The position numbers and the translations under genes are program-made. Positions 12,093 through 24,111 of a DNA stretch of 64,000 bases are shown here, piece after piece (the stretch's first letter is position 1; the number at the start of each line of letters is the position of its first letter). The stretch lies in the NCBI RefSeq assembly GCF_000165425.1, contig NW_001798960.1, positions 1 through 64,000 of the forward strand. Reading direction: 5' to 3'. A model generated the notes under the pieces. The model saw only the letters and a program-made list of their open reading frames with translations, ran no database searches and was not told where the DNA came from. The DNA comes from Paramecium tetraurelia (Eukaryota > Ciliophora > Oligohymenophorea > Peniculida > Parameciidae).

Positions 12093-14628
12093 TTTCTATA
12101 TTAACTTTGAAAATTCTGAATTTTTCAATTTTTTTTAAATATGAAAATCATATTATATTATATTAATTCTTAATAATAATTATTTTTCATAAAGAAGAAC
12201 TTTCTAAATATTCAAACAAGAAATTATCATTCACATATTGCAACGTTGCTAATAAAATTACCAACTAATTACAAACATTGTCGTACTTTTGGAAAGCCTA
12301 TAATTTTGTTCGATTAAAATATCTCTTGATCTTACAAATTAACTATTTACTTTACAACTTGACAGAATTTTCGTGATCATGTAAAGCCATTTGTTCATCG
12401 GTTTATTTTGTCCTTAATGTCCTCTCACCTATATATGCCTTTTCAAATCTGTTGATTGAATATGAGCACTCTTTATAAAGTTTTATCTTGTGGTAACTAT
12501 TATAAATACATAAAATATTTAAAAATTAGTTAATTATTTTAACTGTTTATTTTGACTAAAGCACATAGATCTGCCCTTTTTTAGTTAAAAAATTGAACTT
12601 GCTCTCACAGTTTCAGCAAAAACTACTATATAATTTTTTATATCATTATTTATTAAGTAATATTACTAAAATTGTCTTCTAATTTTTATGTTTCTATGAT
12701 ATTTAATCAAAGTTGCCATCTTAGAAGACATACTAGTCGCGCCTCAAAATTTCATTAAACTTTCTTTATAGTATTGCGATTCAAACTTAGAGCAGAATTT
12801 TATTAGGATATATATTAATATTCTAATCCATTTTTGGTCAGTAGTATTTTAAAACAATAATTGTAAGAAATCCTACAATAAACCAAGTTTATTTACAGAT
12901 GAAACTTCAACTTTCTTAAGAGAGCATCCGAATTATTTATCAGGTTTTTATTGCTAATATAATCGTTTAATAAGAATGGGGAATAGTCACACAAATCCAA
13001 TTATAATTCTAAAAACTTTATATGTTAAATCTACACTATATAGAAGATCTTGTCCAATCAAAAGTTGTGAAAATGGTGTCAGTTCTGCAATTGCTTCTCA
13101 TTGTTCAAATCATCTCTACCAATGCACTAAGGCATGCGAGCATTATGTCTTTATAAATTATCAACTGTAGTGTTGAATAACTCAAATAGCTTAATAATCT
13201 TTAAAATCTGGGTAAATAGGGGAACATTTGTTTTAACATCAAGTCTAAAGGATTCACAATAATTCATCTGATAATGCTTTGGAGAGAGTTGGTCCTACTG
13301 ATAAAACTATACAAATAAATTATAATGTTTTAACATACCAATTGGAAATCTTCTGAATATTAATGCAATAGATGATGAGTCTTGTGAAAAATTTATGAGA
13401 GAGCAGCTGAAAATTATGGGAGTATCTCTACTTAGCTAGATTTTTGTTTTTATATAAATACATCATAGTCATTACGATGAAAAGAATATAGTGTACAAGA
13501 TTAAGTTTGCTGAAAGTTTGAATGATAAAATTGTTTAAAATGAGAAGAAAAGGATTAGAGCCTAATTCGTCATTCTCATAAATAAACAATTAAATTTACA
13601 TAAGCATAAAGTTGATCCCTTAATAAAAATTTCAAAATTAAGTTTAGTGGAATTTACATATAAGAACAAATATTAGTTAAACTAATGTAGTCTACATGAT
13701 ACTCTTGAATTGAGCTACATTGAAATAAATTCAATAAATACCTGGAAGTTGTTTTGAGTTTAAAGTTTCAAGTTTAACATAATATCACTTAATCTATTTA
13801 AACTGAGAATTTAGTCAAATCTGGATTTTATTTAAATTAAAACGAACCAAGTTGGATGATATTGTTACAATCAATTTTTATAATTATAGAAAAAAAATTG
13901 ATATATATAACTTAGAGTAAGTCTCAGAGATTTATGAAAACACACTTAGGTTGGATGATTAATAAAGTAACTAGAATATCTAAGTGCTAATTCTCTTTTT
14001 ATTCTTAGGATTTTGTTTTAGAAAACATAAAGTTCAACCTGACAGAAATTTCGCCTTATATTGCTAGTTCCAGTTCTTTCTGACTTCTTTTTAAGAATCA
14101 TTTGATTTAATATCGAATAATCAAATTCTATAACTTCCTGTAAAGATATATTACAAAATATTCTCAAACGATAATTTTTTTTTGTTTTAGGATAAAAAGT
14201 TTTACTATTATGTGTATGAGGAATTAGTCTAGTATATTTAAAATTTTAGGATGTAATAATATTAACGGGACAGTAGGATTCAATTGCGAGTAAAAATTTG
14301 AGACTCCTTTAAACAACAACGATAACTTAATTATCCTAAGATATAATTTAGTATTTACAAAAATTTTATTTGAATATTAATTAGAACTTTTAAATTGGTT
14401 AAATATCTATGTCTAGTTAATACAATATCAAAGAATCTGAAAATTTTAATGAATAATGAGTATAATAGTTCCAATCTTTTCAAATAAAACATACTAAGTG
14501 CAAGATCTCTCATATTCATTTAATCAATTAGTTAAATGGCAAGATCTAATGAAATGAGTGTAATAATACATTCCGTAAGACAACCCTAAAATATTTTTAT
14601 TATTATTATAAATATAAAAACGGTAATA
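12093..14628. other. Mostly non-genic; possible gene relics
   Basis: Two weak coding-like stretches are present. At 12976-13185 a plus-strand frame has several cysteines, loosely like Paramecium surface-antigen repeats. At about 13,340-13,759 a plus-strand frame runs some 130 codons without TGA and contains SQIFVFIQIHHSHYDEKN and AQFVILINKQLN, vaguely like an AIG1-type GTPase. Neither has a convincing start or splice structure. The rest shows nothing. Confidence 0.4.
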
Positions 14629-15886
14629 ATGAAGAGAATTTTATTAACAGTTCTAATTTCCGTGTCATTGGGATTACCTGTTTAGCCAAAATTAGATGAG
14701 TAGAAAGTGGATGAGTTAAAAAATGGAAAGCTGTCGAAATTTATATTAACATTCGCATAATTATCAAGCATGTTGGAACGACCTTTAGGTAATTTATGCA
14801 ATTTAGTTTTTAGTTGATTTGGATTTTGCAGTTCAAGATTTGAGTGAGGATTTAAAAGAAATGTAAGAGGAAGTGTCCTAAGACTTTTTTTAAAGATCAG
14901 CATAACATAAAAAAATAATTGATGATTTAGATGTTTTATTGGGAAATGCTTAAATTGAGATTAGTAACAGCATTAACCTAGTGGAAAATGTACTTAAAAA
15001 CTAACTTGTATGTTTTCATATCTATTAAATAGGTCTAATTGAATAACAAGCAGTCATCTTTACAAGACTTCGTGAGTTAAAATAGAGTAGCCATTCAAAG
15101 GGAAGATTTGATGCATTAAACTAATAGCAAATAATATGAGGAAAAGAGTACGTGAAGTCTCAGTATTTTTTTAGTTACTGATCATTAGACGGCATTGAAG
15201 ATTTTAGACAAAGCATTGGACATTGTATAAAAGTTCATTTCAGGAGAATTGGATATTAATTAAAGAGTATGTGATTATAATATCTAATTAGGACCCAACT
15301 CAAAGAGATGTGTAAGAACTTACCGGATGCCTCAATAAGAGATATGGAAATTATCCTTTAGTAGCTGCATTAATAGAGAGTGTACCAACTTTTGAGAATA
15401 TGAAACAACTTAAGAAGATAAGGCAAAAGCTTGTTAAAGTGAAATAGGCGGTCTAAGATCAGTACAATGAAGACTTGTTTCATGATAAAACTCAAACATC
15501 TTTGTATGAAAAAAGAAAGGCTTAATTAGAAAAAGAACACTCAATCTTCCAATAATAAATTGCCGATAATATGTTCTCAATCAATACAATTTAATGTAGC
15601 TTTATTAGATAACTATTAATTAGAAAAGATAAAAGTGGAGGAGGACTTTTAAGACATGAGAAGAGATGATGTTAAAAGATATGCTCAACAAAGATAAGAT
15701 GAAAATGAAGCATTTGCTTATGAGATTGCAATATTTTAGGATCTAAAAAATATGTATTTAACTGAATAATAACTTGGTGAATAAGCAATTAAGTACTCTT
15801 TCTTATTAATCATTAGCTTCATCAATACAAAATAATTTTCTGATTTAATTAGAAGTAATTTGGACATAGCACTTAGAAATAAATGA
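14629..15886 (+). CDS. Trichocyst matrix-like secretory protein (TMP family)
   Basis: Begins with a signal peptide (MKRILLTVLISVSLGLP) followed by about 350 residues of charged heptad-type helix with few cysteines or prolines. This layout, and the segment TALKILDKALDIVQKF, match Paramecium trichocyst matrix proteins. Those are proteolytically processed precursors that crystallise in the trichocyst core and are discharged by exocytosis. Five introns were placed: 14789-14813, 15008-15032, 15148-15174, 15267-15291 and 15596-15623 (25, 25, 27, 25 and 28 nt). With them removed the frame is open to TGA at 15886, about 375 residues. A different coiled-coil secretory protein is the main alternative. 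It is the first clear gene after the degraded block. Confidence 0.65.
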
Positions 15887-16476
15887 TGAAATCATTCAAT
15901 AATTATATATTAATCATTTTCTTCAAAATAATTTAATAATATTTCGGGATTGTGTTGTATGATCAAAGAATAAGGATGATATGAATCTGATGGTTTTGTG
16001 CTTCCTAGATGTTTCCATGATATCAAAAATTTCGCTTCATTTAGAGTGTGTCCTGTATGTGATAGGATTTTTTCAGGTTAATTCTTTCCAAATTAACCTC
16101 CCTTTTTGAGGTCCTATTATGAACACTTAGAGGTTCTTAATTGGAGGGATTTTTTTTTTTAAGCAGCTAAACTTTAAACTTGTTCACTTTTTATTTCTTC
16201 TTTTTTTAAGTAGCCACTACCTCTTTTTGTTTACCTGGGTTGAGGATAGTTTTTTTAAATGTTATGAGATGATTCTAAAATTGCTGGAAATTATTTTTCA
16301 CATTTTATCATTCTTTCTTCAATCATTTTAATTAAATATTGAATTTTATATTAGTTTCACTCTAGGTTAATAAGAATTTATTTATACATCTAAATTTTAA
16401 CTTTTTTAAAATGATTATTCCTGTGGGTTAATCTAAAAGCAATATCATTAATATTAAATTATCATTAAATTATATA
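15887..16476. other. Intergenic; one coding-like stretch
   Basis: A plus-strand frame at 15980-16243 is open for 87 codons and contains FRVCPVCDRIFSG and PPFLRSYYEHLEVLNWRDF, which look protein-like, with a CxxC pair. It has no ATG after the preceding TGA and no clear intron leading into it. It may be a gene fragment. The remainder is T-rich and empty. Confidence 0.35.
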
Positions 16477-17425
16477 ATGGCAGAGAGAATTGTATTTAAT
16501 AATTAGGCTGCTCAACACATACAAGCATACATTGATTATTGCAATGTAGTTGGCGATAATGGAGGACCATTACTAAGTGAGAAGGAGTATGAAGCCTTAA
16601 AAAAGAAATAATAAGAAGTTTAGTAATTAAAATAATTAGAATATCAAAAATCGTGTCTATGCGACTTGGAAGAACAGCAAAGGAATGGAATGCAAACAAA
16701 TTGGTCCAGCTAGTATGTGCTTTTGTGGACATAGATTCAAAGAACATGAATACATGATGCCAAAAAATAAAAAAGTACAGTTCTATTAATTATAATAGGT
16801 TGTTTGCAAAAATAAACAATGCAGTTGCCCTTAGTTTAATTACATTCCCATTTTTGGATCCCAAGATCTGAAATGTGTTTGCCATCATTCTTACACAGAA
16901 CATGATCCAATCACAAAAAAATGTACTAAAGGATAATGCGGATGCAACACTAGGTTTTAAAGTAGTTGGCTATGTACTTGTGGTTTAAAATATAACGATC
17001 ATGTGACTATTATTGAAACCAGAGATGAGAGACTTGCTTAAGGAAAACCAGTTGATGATATAAGACCAGATGGCTCAGCAATACCTTATATGCCAGGTGG
17101 AGTTGCGAGTTTTTAAGCCTTGGTTGATGGAGCTGATGGTTATTAAGCATACATTGACGAATTAGGAGGATAAAAGTTGGCACTTGGATATCAGTAATAA
17201 AAGGCAATTGGAGATGATCCAAAGAAGCAAAAACTCTAAAATTTAAATAAAAAGTTTGCGAATTAACAATAATAGTAATAATAATAGCAATAGTAAATGG
17301 ATCAATTAGACTAATTTGTAAATGAGAACAGTGGAAATCAAGTAGTTTCAAAAGACAGCTTATTGCATTTATTCAATACTCCACATATATATGGAAGGGC
17401 TCAGATTGGTTATAAAAAATATTGA
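16477..17425 (+). CDS. FAM221-family Cys-rich protein
   Basis: The central part reads VYATWKNSKGMECKQIGP followed by CFCGHRFKEH, then a series of Cys-His-rich units (CVCHHSYTEHDP, CGCNTRF, CTCGLKYNDH). This order is typical of the FAM221A/B family, conserved in ciliated eukaryotes and of unknown biochemical role; the repeated CxCGHxxxxH units suggest metal binding. After it come an acidic stretch and a glutamine run encoded by TAA, TAG and CAA near 17,263-17,296. A single 22-nt intron (16618-16639, GTTTAG...TTAG) is needed to join the N-terminal helix to the Cys-rich part. Its removal gives exactly 309 codons. No strong doubt about the family. Confidence 0.8.
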
Positions 17426-17500
17426 TGATTAGATATTAATATCTGTAATAAAGGATATTAGAAATAGATGTAAATTTATTACATTATAATATAAAAATTT

Positions 17501-18147
17501 TCATTCATCTTGATCGTATTTGTTTTTATTTACAAAACTTTTACTTCGTTTGTGTATTCTATCTGCAATTTTAGTTTTTTGTGAATCAAGATCATTTTGG
17601 ATAATCTATTTATAATAGATTTAAAACTTAATTTATTTTCGTTGTTTCCATCTTCAGATTATCGATCATCTACTTTACTTCATTGTTTTGGATAGGGATT
17701 ATGGCTTTATTCAATTGAGTATCTATTTCTGATTTTTCTGTGGGGTTTTCGAATGAAGTCACATCTTCATAATGCTAAATCTATTCAAAATTAGTATGAA
17801 TCTTGAAATCAATTTTTTTTGTTTACTCTTTATCTAATTGCTCCTCTTATTTTTTTGGAGATATGATAATTGGATGACTCATAATCCAATTCAACTTACT
17901 TTTGAAATACTCACTTTTTTAGTCCTTCTGAGATTCGTAATACTCAACTCCTTTCTGATTGTTTCATATGATTATTGATACCATATACAATTGGATAAGA
18001 TTATTCAATGCCATACTATCTTAATATTTACTCATCATTAATGTTATATCATTCTTCAATATCTATTCTGCAAAATCTTTTGGCAATTCACCTAAATTGT
18101 GATTACTTGTTACTCCTATTTTTTTGACTTTTGCCTAAGAAGGACAT
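17501..18147 (-). CDS. Small coiled-coil protein, unknown function
   Basis: A 191-residue, lysine- and glutamine-rich protein starting MSFLGKSQKNRSELPKDF. Three introns were placed at 18092-18113, 17955-17981 and 17606-17627 (22, 27 and 22 nt). The two 22-nt ones are at the short end for Paramecium, and the 27-nt one ends in CAG. The total coding length is 192 codons in frame. No domain is recognised; the C-terminal third is predicted helical and basic. It lies 58 bp downstream of the kinase gene on the same strand. Confidence 0.65.
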
Positions 18148-18205
18148 TACAAATATAATTATTAATAATTTCTGAAATAAATAACGTTTGAATGAAAAAA
18201 AGCAT

Positions 18206-19994
18206 TCAAGGAATCTTCTTGTTTCTATTAGTTGGAGTAGATGCTTATTTACTAGATTAAGACAAGGTTGGCAAGTTTTCAGGGATTCGAATTTATCTTG
18301 TTGAATTGTACAATCTTGCCATTTCGCTGACTTCCGATCCTTCTATTTAAATAGGCTGATCCTCAAATTAATCTTAAAACTATTTTCTGTGTGAATTTTG
18401 TATAGCAATCCTATGTAAATCAATATGTTTCTTTGATTCTGTTTTCTATAATTAGGTTGTTGGGATGTCTATAAATTTATGTTAACTAATTACCAGATAT
18501 ATCTCTAGATCCCAATCTATTTAGTTTAGAGCTATATTAACTAAATTTAGAAGCTCCCACCACAGAAGGAGCTTTCATTTCTATTTTGGCAAATGAATTA
18601 TTAGAAACACAAGATATGGATTCAATCGAATTCAAATTTCCTGTGAATGCTGGCTATCTTTATTCTAGATTCAGATCAATTGAACCCATTTTCACATTAT
18701 TCTTATATTACTAATTGTAGTCATTTAAATTATTTGAAAATTTCTCCTATTTTACTTAATGCTCTTTTGCTAATTCTTTAAAATAAGGATGTCTTAAACA
18801 CTAATTTAATTATGTAAATTTCTACCTCACTCGAACTCAATCTATCCTAAGCTTTCTTTAGCAACATGGATCGTATCAAATCTTACATTTGTATAGGAGC
18901 GGATTTAAATAAGGAATCATCAAAATCAATGATACAATCCTTATTTGCCTTCAAAATGGCTTTTTAATCTTTACCTGTGAATGGCTACCCTCCAGTCTAA
19001 AGTCAATTAAATTGCTTACAATTAATAGATACAAAATAATTCCAGCACTAAAAACATCACATTTTTCATCGTAAAATTATTAGCCATCAATATATTCTAG
19101 AATTTCTGGAGCTACAAATCCAGGAGTACCACATCTTTTAAATAAAATATTGTCATCCTACAACAATGCTGCCAATCCAAAATCTGCTAAGATTATTTCA
19201 TGATTGTTTTCATAAGATTTAAGTAGAAGGTTTTCAGGTTTAAGATCTCTATGCGCAATATTAAATTGATGCATATGATTTAAAGCTGATAATAGGTTGT
19301 AGGCTAATCTTTATAATGTTTCAGCAGGTAAAAAACCTAAAGAATTTAAATTTACAATACCTGTTTCTCTAACTCTTTAGAGGAGCTCTCCTCCTGCCAC
19401 AATATCGACCACAAAATAAACAGAATTAGCTGTTTCGTGTACTTCATGCAATTTGACAATATTAGGGTGGTTTAATTTCCTCATCACTTTCATTTCATTC
19501 AAGAGACTTTCAATTCCTTTGTGTTATTGTTGCATAAAAGATTTGCTAAATGCCTTGATAGCATATTAAGTGTTGTTGTCTTTTCTGGTGGCAAGGTATA
19601 CTTTGGCAAAACTTCCTTTTCCAATCAATTTAGAGACCATGTAAGCATCATGGAAATTCTCAAGCAGACATATTTTTCGAAGATGGATTCTCCATTAATC
19701 ATAAACAGACTTATCAGCTAGAAAGATCTCTAATGTCTTGGTTTAGTTTTGCAATCTAAATCCATACAGTTGCTCATCAGAATTCAATTAAACGAAATGA
19801 TCAGCTCCTGGTTCAATGTATGTCAAATGAGTAGTGAGGAGAGGTGCACATTACAATTTGTCGACAGTTACTTTATAAATGTATTCCAATCCAAGTACTA
19901 TGAAGATGGGTTTGACACTAACTTTGCCTGCAGTCAAAAATTCTTATTCAACTAAAAATGTTTGAGACTTGTTATAAAATGAAATAGGTTACAT
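18206..19994 (-). CDS. CaMK-type protein kinase with N-terminal PH-like domain
   Basis: Residues of about 1-110 form a PH-like region ending in [18 protein letters not shown]. The kinase domain follows: glycine loop [16 protein letters not shown] lysine in YAIKAF, catalytic loop [11 protein letters not shown] as ADFGLA, and APE as GFVAPEI. A CDPK/CaMK-like subdomain VIII-IX reads LITGGQPFTGKD. The tail after the HPYF motif is about 130 residues, low-complexity and Ser/Thr-rich, without EF hands, so it is not a true CDPK. Four introns: 19337-19360, 18997-19019, 18801-18825 and 18469-18493 (24, 23, 25, 25 nt), leaving 564 codons. Likely membrane-recruited through the PH-like part. An ATG-led open frame on the opposite strand at 18193 is only a shadow. 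Confidence 0.85.
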
Positions 19995-20130
19995 CCAATA
20001 CAGATTTATCACATGTTTACCAAAATTTATTCCTGGTTTTTCCAAAATCAAAGATAGAAATTACTTTTTATTCAGACATTAATCTATACTACTGACACAA
20101 AAATAATAATTTAATAAATAAGTTTAATTC

Positions 20131-21692
20131 TCAACACCTTTTAACCATTTTATTTATACCAAAATTTATTTCTTCTTCAATCTTAAACTAGAAATCATCC
20201 TCTTCAGCCTACGAATTTCGCAGTTAATCAAATAGAGTACTTGTTTATAATTCATTCCTATATAAATTCTAAGATTACTCATTGATAACTTACATGATAG
20301 AGTGAACAAATCATTGTGCTCAACTACAAAGGGTTCAGAACAGATTTTAGAGAATCCCAAACTTGGTCCAGTTTAGAAGCTTGATCCTAGATCGATTTGA
20401 TTTCATTTTTAATTTTATCTAAAGAACTAAATAATTAATAATTAAAAAACCCTGAAATATTTGATTTTAACTATTACACCTTCATTTGAAACTTCTTCAG
20501 TTTTGTGAGATTCTCAAATTTAACGTTTGTATTTTCAAAACCACCTTTCATCCAGTCAGTGTAATCCCTTAAAAGATAAAAAATGTAATACTAGTCAGAA
20601 TTCGCAAACATGTCCTTTGAATGTGAACATGCATAAAGCAAATACTTAACCTACATTGGCAATAAGATTTCAGCTATGCTATCAAAGTACACTCTTGCCG
20701 TGTCATTTCTTTCCTTTGAATTTGATTGAATTCTATATCTCAATGCATCCATGATGATACCGATTTCGTCATCGCTAACTTTTTTTATTATACATAATTC
20801 CAATTTTTCAAACATTTGCTATTGCTGCTCTAAAAATGTTTAAAACTATCGTAGAGATTAAGATACCTTACTTTCTAAGTTTTTTTATTTACTATCTCCA
20901 TAGAATGAGCTTAATTCTTGCATATATCCTTTAGTTTTTCGTTTTCTTCTTAAAGTTCAGCAACCTACTTTTCAAGCAATTATTGATATATTTTCTTTCT
21001 CTCTCTTGAATTCTTGGCTGATTCTCTATTCTTTGCCAATTTCACTTGTGTAGGGTCACCAATTTCGTTTGATGTTTCATTTTGTAAATTCTACGATCTC
21101 TTTCTCTCTAGTTTTTATTAACTTTTTGATGATCTAGGTGTTATTGATGGAGACACAGAATTGTTGTTTGAAGTTCTTTTCTCTAATAACGATTCTATCT
21201 TTTCTCTATATATGCTCTTGCCTTAGTTTTGAGGTATCTGCAATTTTACTTCAGGTTTAAATATACTATTGATTTAGTCAGCCGATTCTATGTATAAATT
21301 TTGAAGGCTAACCTAATCTATATTCTTGATCTCCTGAATATTGGGATCGACTATTTCTTTCTGATTGTATTGATTACTTCTGTCTCGATTAATTTGATGA
21401 CTCTTCTTAAATCAACTAATTGTCAACATCGTCGATTTTCATTTCGTAAAATTGATCTAGACTATTTTTCATATCTTAATCCAAGGCAGGATATTGCAAA
21501 TAATTATTCTAGAAACTCCCCGCTAATTGATCACCATACCCCAAATAGTTTTTACCAAAACTCAATCTAAAATAGAAATATTATTATTAACTATTATTCC
21601 TAACCAGATCCAGCCTAGAAATCGGCTGTACCCGCAGTGCCCACAAAATTATAAAATTATCCACTTTATCTTGAATTAAAGCTATCTGCCAT
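20131..21692 (-). CDS. bZIP transcription factor
   Basis: A canonical basic region (KLAKNRESAKNSRERKK; pattern N-x7-R within N..SA..SR.RK) is followed by heptad leucines in QLLEKQVAELQEENEKLK. This is the DNA contact and dimerisation module. It sits in the middle (about residues 190-235) of a 486-residue protein. Upstream is a Gln/Ser-rich low-complexity region, as expected of an activation region. Downstream are about 200 helical residues (VSDDEIGIIMDALRYR, FDSIAEILLPM) ending in an acidic stretch. Four introns at 21567-21591, 21288-21312, 20846-20871 and 20269-20293 give 487 codons in frame. bZIP genes are few in ciliates. Confidence 0.85.
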
Positions 21693-21922
21693 TAGAATTT
21701 TTTCTTATAAATGTTAAAATTTAATAATTATATACTCCACATAATTCAAAATTGCTCAATATTCCTAATATGCATGTTATTTTTTATTATATCTAGTAAT
21801 TGTCAGATTTTCTTTGGATGGTATCATCAATGCATTTTATATTAGAGTAATGCATACTTTTTTGGTAAATTTGGGATAGTTCATAAATATTTTCAAATTT
21901 TTTATATATCATCGTTTTTATA

Positions 21923-22468
21923 TCATTCATTAACAATCTTAAATTCGCTTGAATTCTTCACAGCACTCAAACCTGTTAACTCATATGGATTGAATTTCTA
22001 ATGATGAGATCGGCATTGGCTTGCAGATCTAGTTTTTAGGAAATCTGACATCTGTTTAAATATTTTATTCATTTTCTTCTAATCTGAATCTGACATAATC
22101 TCTTTGTGACTCTCAATAAACTATATATATAGTCTATGCTCTTTATTAGTCCAATGGCCTTTCTCAGTTAAAACCAATAACATACCTTTTTTAAAGAATT
22201 TGCTTTTAGTGGATTTTTTCTTTTTCTTTTTGTTCAAAATAGGTACGGGCATATTGATGGATTAATTGTGATCAATACTAGTCGGCGTTTCAATGGGTTC
22301 ATTTTAAAAAGATCTCTGAAACGTTTTTGAGGACTTTCCTTAAATTTATGGCGTCGTTATTTGGTTTGGCTGGCTGTGAATCTCAGGCTATTAAAAGCTG
22401 CAGTTTATTCTTGGAAACTATGGCAAATAGTTGGCCGAGAAGTTTCCATACTAAGAATAAGGATACAT
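21923..22468 (-). CDS. SANT/Myb-like DNA-binding protein
   Basis: After a low-complexity N-terminus and a poly-lysine stretch (KKKKKKSTKSK) comes one Myb/SANT repeat: GHWTNKEHRLYIQFI for helix 1, then RSASQCRSHHQKF for helix 3, the form seen in SHAQKYF-type Myb proteins. No intron is required; 182 codons. Downstream, another frame is open and protein-like to about 21,740 (for example KKFENIYELSQIYQKSMHYS). It could be a further exon joined through a non-canonical 19-nt intron or a frameshift, so the C-terminus is uncertain. It ends 230 bp before the bZIP gene start on the same strand. Confidence 0.7.
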
Positions 22469-22974
22469 CCATGGAAATTAATATAAAGGTTAACAAAAGT
22501 TGAAAGAACCTAGAGATGTATGATATTTTCGTACTTTATAAGTCTTGAGGAATAAAAGCAAAAGGAAACATTTTGAAGATATAAAGTTGTAAATAAAAAA
22601 TAATTATTGTCTTTAAGGAATCACTATCATCAAGTTTAATTCACGATCTACATAATATTAAATATAAATAGTGTAAAGGTCAATATTTCAAGTATGCATT
22701 TTTAATAAATAGTGAAATATAAACATCTGGCTTCCTCGATATTGTAACTTTCTTTTTGAGATTTGTCACCTATTCTAACGGATAGACAAAGTCTATAAAT
22801 CACATATTTTTTTAATTCATTATTAAATTATGTGTAATATTAATTTATAGAATTGATACTCCAACAAAAACAAAGAGGAATTTTAATTTTGTGTATTTGT
22901 TTCTTGGGATGAGAGAGAGGATGAGAATTGATTATTTAAAAATCTGAGTTTTTAAATTGCATTTTATATTGATT
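22469..22974. other. Intergenic
   Basis: About 500 bp of AT-rich sequence with no supported gene. It separates two minus-strand genes and should include the promoter of the SANT/Myb gene. Confidence 0.5.
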
Positions 22975-23268
22975 TCATTATTTTTTTTTTTATTCATCGA
23001 TTAGTTGATTTAATTCCTTTATTCTATTTATAGATTTATGAATAGCCTTTAGGTCATCGGCCAAACGAGTTATTGTATGTTGAGCCATATCAAAATTCAT
23101 TTCAGCTTATTTCCTCAATTATGGAGATTTTTCATTTATTTTGCTCACTTCCAATTATGCATGCTATAGAGTCTATATTCTAGTTTATTACATAGAGATA
23201 TACATTGAAGTTTAGTTGGCAAAGGTTTCTTTGAGATCTTCATCTTTAAAAAATGCAATTGTTTGCAT
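22975..23268 (-). CDS. Small helical protein, KxDL (BORC subunit)-like
   Basis: A 97-residue single-exon protein. The C-terminal half, ITRLADDLKAIHKSINRIKE, has the spacing of the KxDL motif family (pattern K-x-D-L-x2-I-x3-I-x2-I/LK), with the motif lysine replaced by Ala. KxDL proteins such as BORCS4 are small coiled-coil subunits of the BORC/BLOC-like complexes that place lysosomes. The length fits (about 90-180 residues). The resemblance is short, so another small coiled-coil protein is possible. Confidence 0.45.
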
Positions 23269-23379
23269 TATAATTAATATTATTGTAATATTTTAATTGT
23301 TGTCTGCATTGTATTAAATCCAGTTGTTTTATAAAATTGAGATTTATTTTATTTAAATCAAATCAAGCTTGAAAAATAA

Positions 23380-23583
23380 ATGGAGATGCCATTAAAAAGT
23401 TTTGATTTGCAAGATACAGAATTTGGATAAATTAATGCTGAGTTAGAAATTAAGCAAATGCTAAAAAATCTCAAGCTTGAAGTTAAGCCATAAAATGGAA
23501 TGACAAGAAAGACAATAAGAAAAGTGAAATTGTGTTTAGGCGCGAACTAAATACTATAGAGAAGAAGTGCACATCATTATTGA
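23380..23583 (+). CDS. Tiny basic protein, paralogue of the one at 36391
   Basis: 67 residues, one exon, ATG to TGA. It shares its layout with the small gene at 36391-36600: an acidic start, a segment LEIKQMLKNLKLE, a lysine/arginine patch TRKTIRKVKL, and a closing ILQRR. Two separate copies with conserved order make coding likely despite the small size. No known family recognised. It starts 111 bp from the divergent start of the KxDL-like gene. Confidence 0.55.
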
Positions 23584-24111
23584 GTGTAAAGTTATGATTT
23601 GATTGTTATAATACATTCTTATCCTATTTAATTATTAGATGACACATAGAATTAGTTCATAATTATTTTTTAGGACTTTTTTCTTCATAACTTTGATTTT
23701 TAAAAAGTGAATTTTTAAACAGTCTGACATTCTGAAAATGAATTGAATGATTCATTATATTGCATTAATTCAATTAAGATGACTTAGATAAGGATAATAA
23801 AAACTTTAAAGTTTAATAGATTTAGAATTGCCATAGGAATGAAATTTAATGTTAAGTGCATAAATGATATCACTTATTAATGTAATTAAATTTATTAAGT
23901 ATTGATGTTAATTTATCAATTTGACAGTTAATTAAAGAGATATTTGTTGTAATATTAGACTATAGACAATAAATTTGTTGATTTGAATCACTTTTCAACT
24001 AATATGGGTAGAAATAAATGTACTATAAAATATGAATTGTATTTATAAATACTAATTATATAATCATTCTACATCAAAACATTCAATGATTTTTTCGTTT
24101 TGCTATTTTTA
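23584..24111. other. Intergenic
   Basis: About 530 bp between convergent genes. Only short chance frames. Confidence 0.5.

Noticed and set aside
18193..19075. Plus-strand frame with a signal-peptide-like start
   Set aside because: It needs several unsupported shifts and is the reverse complement of the kinase C-terminus, whose introns and motifs fit in frame.
21301..21570. 89-codon plus-strand frame
   Set aside because: Antisense to the bZIP gene N-terminus.
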